Positions 1 to 8,554 of a DNA stretch of 64,000 nt are shown piece after piece. The DNA comes from Alkalihalobacillus deserti (GTDB lineage: Bacteria > Bacillota > Bacilli > Bacillales > Bacillaceae_D). The notes below the pieces were generated by a model that ran no database searches, was not told the DNA's origin, and worked only from the letters and a program-made list of their open reading frames with translations. Made by a program: the position numbers and the translations under genes. The stretch's first letter is position 1; each line of letters starts with the position of its first letter. The DNA lies in contig NZ_JAJAFR010000011.1 of assembly GCF_020734105.1 (NCBI RefSeq), forward strand, positions 1 to 64,000, read 5' to 3'.

Positions 1-742
1 AACCCTCACGGATTCCAATTGAAACACTAGCTGCCTTCTTTAATTCTATTATTCTACTTATGCCCACTGCACGTTTCACAGCTTTTCTTAGATGAGTTAA
101 TATCTCTCGATCAGGGAGTTGAACTAACTCATGTGGTAGTAGATTTAGCTTTAATATTTGAAGAGCTGACTGCCCTTCCCAATCCTTAAACACTGTTAAG
201 AATTCAGGAAAATATCGATCAATCCAATTGTGAATTTGTCCTTGTACTACTTGGAGATCAACGGATAATAGATCACGTATTTTTCTTGCGATTCGTAGAT
301 CAGCATATACTCCCTCTGGAATATTAGGTTCAGCGTATCTTCCGTCTTTCACTAATTGAGCAATAACCTTAGCGTCTTTCACATCATTTTTTGTGGGGGA
401 ATTATCATCTAATTCCTTCGTCTTCTTAACATGCATTGGATTAACAACGACAAGCTTAAGATTAAGTTCTTTAAGATAATGAGCTAAATTAAGCCAGTAG
501 TGACCAGTAGGTTCAACACCGACAATTACTTTATTCATATCTTGTTGACCCTGAATCTCTCTAATCCATTCAACAAATACATCAAAACTATCTTTCGTAT
601 TTTCAAAGTGTAAAGGTTTTCCAAACTCCAAACCTCTGAAGTCTTGAGCACGAGCTACGTGCTTGAATTTCGCAATATCAACACCTATAATGAGTGTTTG
701 AGAAGTAATTTGAGCAATTTTATTATTTTGGTTATAATTCAT
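1..742 (-). CDS. IS110-family transposase, cut by the window edge
   Basis: The frame opens with ATG at 742, seven bases after AGGAGG, and stays open to base 1, so 247 codons of a normally ~400-residue protein are visible. The N-terminal half shows the RuvC-like DEDD fold of IS110 recombinases: GVDIAK near residue 20, VGVEPTGHYW near 80 and KNDVKDAK near 130. There is no stop or frameshift, so the copy may be active. IS110 enzymes recombine DNA guided by an element-encoded bridge RNA. The C-terminal Tnp domain lies outside the window. The family call is firm; the exact subgroup is not. Confidence 0.9.
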   Translation of the reverse strand, partial: MNYNQNNKIAQITSQTLIIGVDIAKFKHVARAQDFRGLEFGKPLHFENTKDSFDVFVEWIREIQGQQDMNKVIVGVEPTGHYWLNLAHYLKELNLKLVVVNPMHVKKTKELDDNSPTKNDVKDAKVIAQLVKDGRYAEPNIPEGVYADLRIARKIRDLLSVDLQVVQGQIHNWIDRYFPEFLTVFKDWEGQSALQILKLNLLPHELVQLPDREILTHLRKAVKRAVGISRIIELKKAASVSIGIREG

Positions 743-800
743 TTGAAGGCCTCCTGGTTTATATAATTTGTCCTTTCGCTGGCCAGCTTCGGACATTTAT

Positions 801-830
801 ATCATACCAAGAGGTTATTTTTTTGTTCAA
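801..830 (-). promoter_or_regulatory. Promoter for the IS110 transposase
   Basis: Read on the minus strand, TTGAAC (825-830) and TATGAT (801-806) are separated by 18 bases and lie about 60 bases upstream of the transposase ATG. This is a near-consensus sigma-A promoter. It would also transcribe the short leader before the gene. Confidence 0.5.
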
Positions 831-1740
831 ACTCCATTTTTTATCATTACAGGAATGCTCCCATTGATGATACCCGTTCCCAGTGTTTTACTGCATACTG
901 TTCAACGCTTTGACATTGAGCAGATAACAATCTTTCTATTGCCAGCTGTATGAATTGACCATGCCTTCTAAATATACGAAGTCACTAACTGCTCTCCTGG
1001 TGTCATGATTAAATCCTTCTGCTCTTTACTGCCTTGAGGTCTTCCTTTAGGGTCGACCGGTCAGTATACGTTAAAAAGCTTTGGGATGGCATCCTTAAAG
1101 GTGATATCTTAGTGTATTATGATGATTTTTAGCTTGATTTGTCACAGTACATAGCGATGCAGGATTATATTCTTCGTTGAGATTATAAGTACCAGTATTA
1201 ATTAATTAGAAATCCCTGAATTCATCAAAGGAGATATTTTTTTACGAACGATGAATTATAAGATAAGGTGTCCCAATTGCTTACGCTAATCCAGTGCATC
1301 GCCATAAAGAAGACCCAAGAAAATCCCCCCAAAAAAGAAACAAAATTCTCAGTTCCGTAATGCTATTCACCGTATGAAGGAGAAGCATCTTGTATTCACC
1401 TTTATTGCCCGCTCCTAAATTATTTATAACAAAGAAAAAGAAATTAGTACAAAATTGAGACGCTACTCCACGATGGTAAAGGTAACCGTTGCATAATTAT
1501 GATACACCTTGAGATGGACCATTTCTTTTTACGACCAAGACTTATAACCTATTTTTTAAGTCAATTGTAAGATTGGTACATCTTAATCAGTATTAAAAAG
1601 AGAAACTAGTTTATTGGAAGAGTTCCCGGTATTACGTGGAAATAGCATGGTTCTTATTAACAACACAATTAATGTAAGGTATGTATAGCTGTCTTAATGT
1701 ACTTAGTTCCATGATTAAGACAGCCTATTTTCTTGATACA
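831..1740. other. Unassigned stretch: IS110 left-end region, then degenerate DNA
   Basis: The first 100-200 bases should belong to the left end of the IS110 element, where IS110-group elements encode their bridge RNA. The element boundary could not be placed. From about 1000 to 1680 every frame is broken by stops and no protein family is recognised. It looks like decayed DNA. Confidence 0.3.
1688..1724. terminator. Inverted repeat between the IS110 region and the DUF707 gene
   Basis: An 11-base perfect inverted repeat (GCTGTCTTAAT and its complement) has a 15-base loop. On the plus strand it is followed by a weak T-rich run. It could end transcription arriving from the minus-strand sugar operon. 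Confidence 0.4.
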
Positions 1741-1745
1741 TCAAC

Positions 1746-2549
1746 TTAGGGTAACCGACCATCATGATCTGAAAAGAAAAAATTTTTATATTTATTCCTT
1801 TTTTTTTCAGATAACATGACTGTACCATATATATTAGTATCAAAAGGTGTTACAACGTCATATTCTTGACAAAGTCGTTGTAATTCTTGATATGGGTCAA
1901 CTGCCCCAATATCTTTATATATCGTTCCCCCACCTACAGGCCTAGTATGGGTTACAGGAACCTTGTCAATAACAGCTATCCTATCTTTCGGATACCCTAA
2001 TATTTTTGGCCATATAGAGTCAAGTCCCCAACCTGATATGCTTTTATTAAATGTCGGCCAGAGTAATTGTAACGCTTCTCTTGAGAAAATCGGTACCATA
2101 ACTTCAACCCAATTCGTATAACGCAAGGTATAACCATAATTTTCTAGTGTAATCCCATGCGAGTAATAAGAATCTCTTGTTAATGCTGGTTGCGCTAACG
2201 CTAAATTATGACTCATAAATATATGGAACATTTTATTTATAGCTGAACAATTTGTTCTAATATCATCATCTGGCATCCAGATTGCATCGTACTTTAAGAT
2301 ACTTTCTCCCCATTGTTCCATTATTTTATAAAATCTTGGCCATTTTGAATCTTTGGCTTCTGTATAGAAATCACAATCGCCTCGATAATCATTACTACCA
2401 TCTCCATAATACTCAAGATATAAATCAAATATTTTGTATTCGTTTGGTTGTAACCACTCCTTATGAAGGGAGTTATCACCTACTCTTGCCATTACTAAAA
2501 AACGTTTGTCTCCTTTATTTCTAAAAGGATTTTCACCAAGTCCATTCAT
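1746..2549 (-). CDS. DUF707 family protein, putative glycosyltransferase
   Basis: The product has 267 residues and matches the DUF707 family (assigned by recall). Seen in it are FLVMARVGDNSLH near the N-terminus, a WMPDDDI acidic motif near residue 95 that resembles the metal-binding DxD of glycosyltransferases, and a GWGLDSIWP block followed by THTRPVGGG near 205. No signal peptide or membrane segment is evident. ATG at 2549 is chosen over a GTG three codons upstream because AGGGGTG is then correctly spaced. It is the last gene of the CDP-sugar set, so transfer of that sugar is a reasonable inference; function has not been shown for the family. Confidence 0.75.
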   Translation of the reverse strand: MNGLGENPFRNKGDKRFLVMARVGDNSLHKEWLQPNEYKIFDLYLEYYGDGSNDYRGDCDFYTEAKDSKWPRFYKIMEQWGESILKYDAIWMPDDDIRTNCSAINKMFHIFMSHNLALAQPALTRDSYYSHGITLENYGYTLRYTNWVEVMVPIFSREALQLLWPTFNKSISGWGLDSIWPKILGYPKDRIAVIDKVPVTHTRPVGGGTIYKDIGAVDPYQELQRLCQEYDVVTPFDTNIYGTVMLSEKKRNKYKNFFFSDHDGRLP

Positions 2550-2605
2550 CTTATTCACCCCTAATATTCTCTTTTTACTCCACTGAACAAAGCGTTTATT
2601 TGAAC

Positions 2606-3391
2606 TTACTGCTTTTCATTTTGGACCCAAGTTGCATTACCAGAATTCCATAGATCATCAAGGTACTTTTTGTCTCTTAATGTATCCATTGGGTACCAAA
2701 ATCCCGAATGTTTAAAGGCCATTAATTGTCCATCTTTTGCAAGATTTTCTAATGGTTCTCTTTCGAAAATGGTTTCGTCACCATTACATATATAGTTAAA
2801 TATATCTGGCTGCAATACAAAAAAACCAGCATTGATCCAGCCGCCATCTCCTTTTACTTTTTCTTGAAACTTCTTCACTGTCTGATTTTCTGATAAAGCC
2901 AATGCTCCAAATCTACCTTGTGGCTGAGTCGTCGTTAAAGTAGCAAGCTGCCCGTGTTCTTGATGAAACTTTACTAACTTTTTAATGTTAATATCACCGA
3001 CACCATCACCATAAGTGAGCATGAATGTTTCATCACCTATATATTTCTGAATTTTTTTAATCCTGCCACCAGTCAACGTATTTAAACCTGTTTCAACTAA
3101 AGTTACTTTCCAAGGTTCTGTGGAATGATTGTGGATGGTACATTTATTATCTTTCGAAAAATCAAACGTTACATCAGAATGATAAAGAAGATAATTCGCA
3201 AAATATTCTTTAATCACATGACTTTTATACCCTAAACAAATAATAAAATCATTATAGCCGTACCTAGAATATAGTTGCATAATGTGCCATAAAATCGGTT
3301 TATCACCTATCTCAATCATTGGTTTAGGTTTTTGTTGCGTTTCTTCACTAATTCTTGTTCCAAACCCCCCTGCTAAAATTACAACTTTCAA
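2606..3391 (-). CDS. rfbF: Glucose-1-phosphate cytidylyltransferase
   Basis: Makes CDP-glucose from CTP and glucose-1-phosphate, the first step of CDP-deoxysugar synthesis. The nucleotide-binding signature VVILAGGFGTRISEE is at the N-terminus, followed by KPKPMIEIGDKP, and YGDGVGDI near residue 125 supplies metal-binding aspartate. TTG at 3391 is chosen as start because GGGAGGG lies seven bases upstream, giving 261 residues against about 257 for RfbF. An in-frame ATG at 3412 overlaps that ribosome site and is unlikely. The partner rfbG lies upstream in the same orientation, with two sugar-modifying genes between. Confidence 0.92.
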   Translation of the reverse strand: MKVVILAGGFGTRISEETQQKPKPMIEIGDKPILWHIMQLYSRYGYNDFIICLGYKSHVIKEYFANYLLYHSDVTFDFSKDNKCTIHNHSTEPWKVTLVETGLNTLTGGRIKKIQKYIGDETFMLTYGDGVGDINIKKLVKFHQEHGQLATLTTTQPQGRFGALALSENQTVKKFQEKVKGDGGWINAGFFVLQPDIFNYICNGDETIFEREPLENLAKDGQLMAFKHSGFWYPMDTLRDKKYLDDLWNSGNATWVQNEKQ

Positions 3392-3412
3392 ATTAATTCC
3401 CTCCCATATCAT

Positions 3413-3574
3413 TTAAAGCTTTTCGTGTTGTAAATTATTAACATGACTACTCAAAGCTAATGCAGCTAATGCAGCTACCACTACTATTCCTTTATAAATT
3501 ATTTTATTAATAAAACTTAAATATGTTTGGACGAAACCTCTATAAATTAAAAAATCACCAAAAATAACTTTCAT
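3413..3574 (-). CDS. Possible 53-residue membrane peptide
   Basis: A short frame starting MKVIFGDFLIYRG and ending 21 bases before the rfbF start contains one hydrophobic stretch (GIVVVAALAALAL, residues ~29-41). Its stop lies next to the rfbF ribosome site, which would suit translational coupling. It has no convincing ribosome site of its own and no recognised relatives. It could equally be the decayed end of a larger gene. Confidence 0.22.
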   Translation of the reverse strand: MKVIFGDFLIYRGFVQTYLSFINKIIYKGIVVVAALAALALSSHVNNLQHEKL

Positions 3575-3644
3575 CAATCAGAAAGGTTAAGGTGCTTTTA
3601 TTAATCAAAGTCGGTTTTCTACCAAAGTTAAACATTTTCTTGTT

Positions 3645-3678
3645 AAAAAATAACACCCCCAATGTTTAGAAGGTGTTG
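3645..3678 (-). terminator. Terminator after the CDP-sugar reductase
   Basis: On the minus strand AACACC pairs with GGTGTT around a 14-base loop and is followed by ATTTTTT. It lies 30 bases after the stop at 3709, so rfbF and the DUF707 gene may need their own promoter or read-through. Confidence 0.55.
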
Positions 3679-3708
3679 TCTTACAATATAGTCATATTAT
3701 TAGTTTCG

Positions 3709-4617
3709 CTAGTTATTATATGTTTCTATCAGTTTTTGTAATCCTTTGACTAATGGCGTTTTTGCCCTCCACCCTAGTAATTCAATGTTTTTACTTATTG
3801 GAGCAACAGCGTACATGATATCGAACTTTCGATATGGTTTTGCTCCCCAGTGAATATTTGCTTTCTTATTAGTAATTGTTTCAATATAATTAGTTAGTTC
3901 TTTAATACTTGTACCTATCCCCGTTCCTAAGTGTAAGTCAAGACTATAATTGGTAAATTGGGATAATGTATTAATATTATTCAAAATTGTTATAAAAAAG
4001 TCTACTACATCATCAATATAAATTAAATCTAAAATTTGCTCACCAGCGGTCATATGAATACTTGAAGGAGAATCAAGAGCTTCTAGGAGATAATGAAATA
4101 CTTTTTTTCTCGTATCATTTTCTCCATAGATGGTATAAGGAATTACGTTAATAACATTAAAACCAATTATTTTTTTATAATAATCTAATATACTCCTAAA
4201 GGCCGTTTTAGTGGCTGCATATAAATAAGCACTTTCAAGATTACCATCACTGTAATAATATTCTGCAAATGTCCCTGTATTAATAAATAGACGGACTTGA
4301 CAATTTTTTAAGGCATCAAGGATCTCTGTACTATATAAAATATTAGTATTGATTAGTGACCTCATATTCTCATAATCATCACTACTTGTTGAATGAGTTG
4401 CGAGATGAATGACTACCTTTGGATTAAATTCTTCAATACTAGTTTTTAAAAGGTTGACATTTTGATCAATTAGTTTAATATTTTCATGTTCTCCAAATAA
4501 GTCATTTGCTTTTTCCATATCTCTTACTAATAAACCAATAGTATGGGACATTTTTGTAAGCGCAAATATTAAGTTTCTTCCAACATAACCCGTTGCTCCT
4601 GTAATTAATACATTCAT
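3709..4617 (-). CDS. NAD(P)-dependent sugar epimerase/reductase, probably acting on a CDP-4-keto-6-deoxysugar
   Basis: An extended short-chain dehydrogenase of 302 residues. The Rossmann motif GATGYVGRN opens the protein and the catalytic YxxxK appears as YAATK near residue 133. Lying between the 3,5-epimerase homologue and rfbF, it is well placed to reduce the 4-keto group made by RfbG, the role of RfbJ (CDP-abequose synthase) and related enzymes. Substrate and product stereochemistry cannot be read from sequence. The next gene upstream ends 11 bases away, so they are co-transcribed. Confidence 0.75.
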   Translation of the reverse strand: MNVLITGATGYVGRNLIFALTKMSHTIGLLVRDMEKANDLFGEHENIKLIDQNVNLLKTSIEEFNPKVVIHLATHSTSSDDYENMRSLINTNILYSTEILDALKNCQVRLFINTGTFAEYYYSDGNLESAYLYAATKTAFRSILDYYKKIIGFNVINVIPYTIYGENDTRKKVFHYLLEALDSPSSIHMTAGEQILDLIYIDDVVDFFITILNNINTLSQFTNYSLDLHLGTGIGTSIKELTNYIETITNKKANIHWGAKPYRKFDIMYAVAPISKNIELLGWRAKTPLVKGLQKLIETYNN

Positions 4618-4628
4618 AAAAGCACCAC

Positions 4629-5153
4629 CTACCGTTTAAATTCTGGAAGACTTTTATCTTTATTAGATAATATAGGCTGTTTAATACCCCAATTAAATCC
4701 GAAACTATCCCATTTAACTCCTATATCATGAGGAGGGGAATGGATTTCTGTTGCCATATACATCATAATTGAATCTTCTTTCAAGACCTTATAGCCGTGG
4801 GCACAGTCAATAGGAATATATAAAGCTGTAGGGTCATCATCAGATAATTTGATTGAAAAATACTCTCCATACGTTGCTGAGTCGTTTCTTAAATCAAGAA
4901 TAACATCTAAGACTTTTCCCTTAATACAAGAAACTAGCTTTTCACATGCTTTTTCTCCACTTTGGTAATGCATCCCTCTAATTACGTCTAGCTTTGAACT
5001 CGTAAACCATACTTCTTTAAAGATATTAGCATTTATAGTATTATTTTGAAACTCATCAAAACAATAAGGCTTTCTTAATTCGCCCCTTAAATCATCATAC
5101 TTTTTGTATTTCAACACATAAAGACCCTCAATATTTGTTCTGTTAATTTCCAT
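4629..5153 (-). CDS. dTDP-4-dehydrorhamnose 3,5-epimerase family protein of the CDP-sugar set
   Basis: A cupin-fold epimerase of 174 residues. The catalytic histidine lies in RGMHYQ near residue 60 and a second conserved histidine in DCAHGY near 117. It differs clearly from the dTDP-specific SpsL at 8099-8554, so the window has two paralogues. Placement directly downstream of CDP-glucose 4,6-dehydratase suggests it epimerises C3 and/or C5 of CDP-4-keto-6-deoxyglucose. The family is secure; the nucleotide specificity is inferred from context. Confidence 0.8.
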   Translation of the reverse strand: MEINRTNIEGLYVLKYKKYDDLRGELRKPYCFDEFQNNTINANIFKEVWFTSSKLDVIRGMHYQSGEKACEKLVSCIKGKVLDVILDLRNDSATYGEYFSIKLSDDDPTALYIPIDCAHGYKVLKEDSIMMYMATEIHSPPHDIGVKWDSFGFNWGIKQPILSNKDKSLPEFKR

Positions 5154-5196
5154 TGCTTTCTCCTTTCTTGTGACTACTAAATCCCTTAAACCTAGC

Positions 5197-6267
5197 TTAT
5201 TTTCTTGAAAACTTGTTTATTTGATCAACACACAACTGGTAAATATCACTACTTCTGTATTCTTTATACCATTCAATAGTAAAATCTAATGTTTCATTGA
5301 TATTTAATTTTGGAATCCATCCTAACCGGGACCTTACTTTATCAATGTTTAGCATAAGCAATTTTGCCTCGTGGGGTTGCTCTATACCTGATTCGTCTTT
5401 TATTTCACCTTTTCCATACCTTTCAACCACTTTCATCGCTACATCCCAGACACTTATTATTGAATCTTCATTTGGACCAAAATTCCAACCTTCACAATAT
5501 TTTATTGGTTCTTCAAACATCTTTTGGCCTAACCGTAAATAACCACTTAATGGCTCTAAGACATGTTGCCATGGTCTAATTGCTTTTGGATTTCTTATCC
5601 TAATTGCCCTATTCAATTCAAGATCCCTAATACAGTCTGGGATAATTCTGTCCAAAGCCCAATCCCCCCCACCAATTACGTTTCCTGCCCTTACACTAGC
5701 AATTGATTTACCATGAACTTGATACTGTTTCGGGTTAAAAAATGAACGTAGCCATGATGAGATCGCTAGTTCAGCACATCCCTTTGAGGAACTGTACGGG
5801 TCATAACCACCCATTGGGTCACTTTCCTTATAACCTACTAGCTGTTCTTTATTTTCATAGCACTTATCGGTCGTAATCATAATACCAATTTTCGTTTGAT
5901 CTGTTTTTCTAATACACTCTAGAATATTTAATGTTCCCATTATATTCGTCTCATAAGTTTCAATTGGTTTCTCGTAAGATGCCCTTACAAGTGGTTGAGC
6001 GGCTAAGTGAAAGACTATTTCCGGTTCGTATTTTTCAAATACTTCTTCTAACCTTTTATAATCTCTAATATCTCCTCTAACATCTATCATTTTAGAAGTT
6101 AATCTAGATAAGACAAAATTATCTTTATTTGTAGACGGATCAAGTGAATACCCAATAACATTTGCTCCTAACTGTTTTAACCATATACTGAGCCACGATC
6201 CTTTGAAACCTGTATGCCCAGTAACTAATACATTTTTCCCTTTGTAGCAATCATTGAAGTCTAACAT
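5197..6267 (-). CDS. rfbG: CDP-glucose 4,6-dehydratase
   Basis: Converts CDP-glucose to CDP-4-keto-6-deoxyglucose using bound NAD. The 356-residue length is typical. Visible motifs are VTGHTGFKGSWL at residues ~14-25, FHLAAQPLVR near 86, TTDKCYEN near 131 and the catalytic YDPYSSSKG near 154. KAIRPWQHVLEPL near 225 is characteristic of RfbG rather than RfbB. It heads the four-gene CDP-sugar set. No RfbH-type C3 dehydrase is present, so a 3,6-dideoxysugar is not the expected end product. Confidence 0.92.
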   Translation of the reverse strand: MLDFNDCYKGKNVLVTGHTGFKGSWLSIWLKQLGANVIGYSLDPSTNKDNFVLSRLTSKMIDVRGDIRDYKRLEEVFEKYEPEIVFHLAAQPLVRASYEKPIETYETNIMGTLNILECIRKTDQTKIGIMITTDKCYENKEQLVGYKESDPMGGYDPYSSSKGCAELAISSWLRSFFNPKQYQVHGKSIASVRAGNVIGGGDWALDRIIPDCIRDLELNRAIRIRNPKAIRPWQHVLEPLSGYLRLGQKMFEEPIKYCEGWNFGPNEDSIISVWDVAMKVVERYGKGEIKDESGIEQPHEAKLLMLNIDKVRSRLGWIPKLNINETLDFTIEWYKEYRSSDIYQLCVDQINKFSRK

Positions 6268-6788
6268 GATTCATTCTCTACCCACCTTTTATAATTGTAT
6301 TATTTTAAGATCACATACTCATTCAATGTCTTTCATTGCATAGTCTGTTTGTCTAAATCTTTCAAGCTATAACTCTCCATGTAATTTTTCACAAGAAGTA
6401 ATTAATTGTCCATTTGCATTTATCAACACATATACAAATAATAAATTCTCACAAATTAAAATAGGAACTAATAGTGTCCAAATGGCGTACCCTTCGCCAC
6501 CTACGATAACGCTCTCTCAAGTGGAAGCGATGCCGTGCCTTTGGTTTCTTTACCACGGTCTATCTGTTTAATCTATTATAACTTTTTTGTCTTTCTTCCT
6601 CATACGCCATTCCAAAACTCTTTATTAATAAATGACTCAAAACATTTGTTCCAGAATAAATGAATAAACTTACTTTCAGGACATCTTTCCACCTCTTCGT
6701 TGCTCACGCAAACCGATCAGGGGGATTTGTCCGGTTCTTTTTGTCCTTACTCTTCGTTTGGTTGTTCAGGACATTTGTCATCTATTTT
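6268..6788. other. Gap with possible insertion-sequence end remnant
   Basis: No gene is recognised between rfbG and the glycosyltransferase. From about 6670 to 6785 short motifs containing GGACA/TGTCC recur several times, including two copies of TTCAGGACAT, reminiscent of the repeated ends of some insertion sequences. Both the IS21-like idea and the boundary are uncertain. Confidence 0.25.
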
Positions 6789-8075
6789 TTAATTTTGAAA
6801 GATCTCGAATATAAGGGGTTTCCCTTTCTTAATAAAAAGTCGTTCTGTTTTAGTCAATTTAACAAATTGATTTACTGGTAGCTTCAATTTTTTTAATATA
6901 TTACTATTAGTAGGTTGGAGAGTATTATTATTACTTAAAAAATAAGAAGACCCTTCTTTAAAAATTATCCCATCGGGTAAATTTTTTTTCGGTGATAGAA
7001 TATGATCGATCAATGGACCCTCAGGAATATGCTCTAATTCTTTTTTTTTCAAATCTACAACATCCTCAAACTTGAAATTAAATTTCTTAAAGGTCCTCCG
7101 ATCTAACAGTTTCCATTTTTTATTATTCTGTATATAAAAAATGTCCGAACTATTTTCAACCTTTACGAGAAGTTGATTTGGGATAGTTCCATTTTTGAAA
7201 ATACTTACATCAATAAGAGGACCAGGAGGATACTTAAAAAGTACCGGATCTGGTACAGCAACAATTCTTTTACGATCATATTTGAGCCGCTTAAACATTT
7301 CCTCTGTAATTAGTCTTCGTTTTTGTTGATCAATCAAATATACCTCTGAAGCTAAACCTTTTACTAATATTCCATCTGGTACTTTTTGAGGTAAAAAAGC
7401 ATTTAAGTTTTGAAATGAGGATGGAGTTTTATAACTGATATCTAATTCTTTTGGAATAGGATAAAATGGCTGAAACTCATTTAAACGGGACCAAAACGCA
7501 GCATCACCATTATGCCAGTACTTTGGATTATCATCCCAATAGCTTCTGTGCTTTTGAAAAACTTTTTCCACAATCTTTCTTGAATGCATCACAGAACAAT
7601 GATCAACACGATTTGCAGCTTTTTTTAATATACCTTTTGTTTTTCTTGTTTTCTGAGATATTAATTTTAACTCACCATTTACTTGCCGAATAATTTGGCC
7701 TGAATAGGCAACATCTATATTAGAGTGGTTATCTAAAAAATTAGCCATTTCATTTAGTCTAGTAGGTAAATATTCTGTATCGTCTGTTAAATAGGAAAGA
7801 TATTTACCTGTTGTTAGCGGTATCGCTTGATTAATTAATACAGCATATCTTGTTTTTCTGTAACGATCATGATCAGCAATATTACTATTGAAGTAATGAA
7901 TTCGATTATCATCAGTATATTTTTTGATGATTGTATTTGTTTCCTCATTAGAAGCATCATCCATAATAAATAGTTCCCATTCTTGCATGGTTTGCCTCAA
8001 AACACTCTCGATCGCTTTCCCAACGGTTTGAGATTTATTATAACTCGTTAAAATAACTGAAACTTTCGGAGTCAT
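6789..8075 (-). CDS. Family 2 glycosyltransferase with three C-terminal repeats
   Basis: The N-terminal ~220 residues are a GT-A fold transferase: VSVILTSYNKSQTVGKAIES at the start, MDDASNEE near 38 and the sugar-nucleotide DxD as LTDDTEY near 97. From about residue 233 to the end three tandem units of about 60 residues follow, each starting like PDGILVKG and the first two ending in GPLID. These repeats resemble carbohydrate or wall-binding modules, but no family is named with confidence. The gene follows spsL by 23 bases, so it likely uses dTDP-rhamnose or the CDP-sugar for spore glycan. Ribosome site GAAGGTG precedes the ATG. Confidence 0.85.
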   Translation of the reverse strand: MTPKVSVILTSYNKSQTVGKAIESVLRQTMQEWELFIMDDASNEETNTIIKKYTDDNRIHYFNSNIADHDRYRKTRYAVLINQAIPLTTGKYLSYLTDDTEYLPTRLNEMANFLDNHSNIDVAYSGQIIRQVNGELKLISQKTRKTKGILKKAANRVDHCSVMHSRKIVEKVFQKHRSYWDDNPKYWHNGDAAFWSRLNEFQPFYPIPKELDISYKTPSSFQNLNAFLPQKVPDGILVKGLASEVYLIDQQKRRLITEEMFKRLKYDRKRIVAVPDPVLFKYPPGPLIDVSIFKNGTIPNQLLVKVENSSDIFYIQNNKKWKLLDRRTFKKFNFKFEDVVDLKKKELEHIPEGPLIDHILSPKKNLPDGIIFKEGSSYFLSNNNTLQPTNSNILKKLKLPVNQFVKLTKTERLFIKKGKPLIFEIFQN

Positions 8076-8098
8076 ATAAACACCTTCATTTCACACCT

Positions 8099-8554
8099 TT
8101 ATCTATTTTTCGTCTCCCAATCAAATCCTATCTGGAGATCATTCCACGGAATCCTTTTCTCATCAGGATTAGAGACATTATATGATTGTGTTGTAAAATA
8201 AACAATTGTTGCTGATTGTTGCCCGAGAACACGGTATCCGTGAGCAACTCCTTTTGGAATTAATAATAATATAGGATTTTCTTCACCCATGTAATAAACT
8301 TCTGTTTCTCCATGTGTATCGGAATCTTTTCTTAAGTCATGTAAGACAACCTGTGCATTGCCAGAAGGGAAAAACCAAAGATCATCCTGACTATCATGAT
8401 AATGAAAGGCTTTAATAACACCAGGATAGCTCATTGAGATCGACGCTTGCCCAAAACGTTCTAGTAAATTTTCATCTTCACGAACTAGCTCTGCAAAAAA
8501 ACCACGATCATCACAAAATTTTTCTATTTTTTTCACTTTCACACCTTCAATCAC
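8099..8554 (-). CDS. spsL: dTDP-4-dehydrorhamnose 3,5-epimerase, SpsL-like
   Basis: Third enzyme of dTDP-L-rhamnose synthesis. The 151-residue cupin protein has the active-site histidine in IKAFHYHDSQD near residue 53 and a second in GVAHGYRV near 108, with DLRKDS between. The GTG start at 8554 overlaps the end of spsK by eight bases and follows GGGAGGAG. It is shorter than classical RmlC and resembles the Bacillus spore-coat version. Gene order matches spsIJKL of B. subtilis. Confidence 0.87.
   Translation of the reverse strand: MIEGVKVKKIEKFCDDRGFFAELVREDENLLERFGQASISMSYPGVIKAFHYHDSQDDLWFFPSGNAQVVLHDLRKDSDTHGETEVYYMGEENPILLLIPKGVAHGYRVLGQQSATIVYFTTQSYNVSNPDEKRIPWNDLQIGFDWETKNR

Noticed and set aside
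768-953. 61-residue hydrophobic plus-strand frame
   Set aside because: It runs antisense through the IS110 leader and promoter and has no ribosome site.
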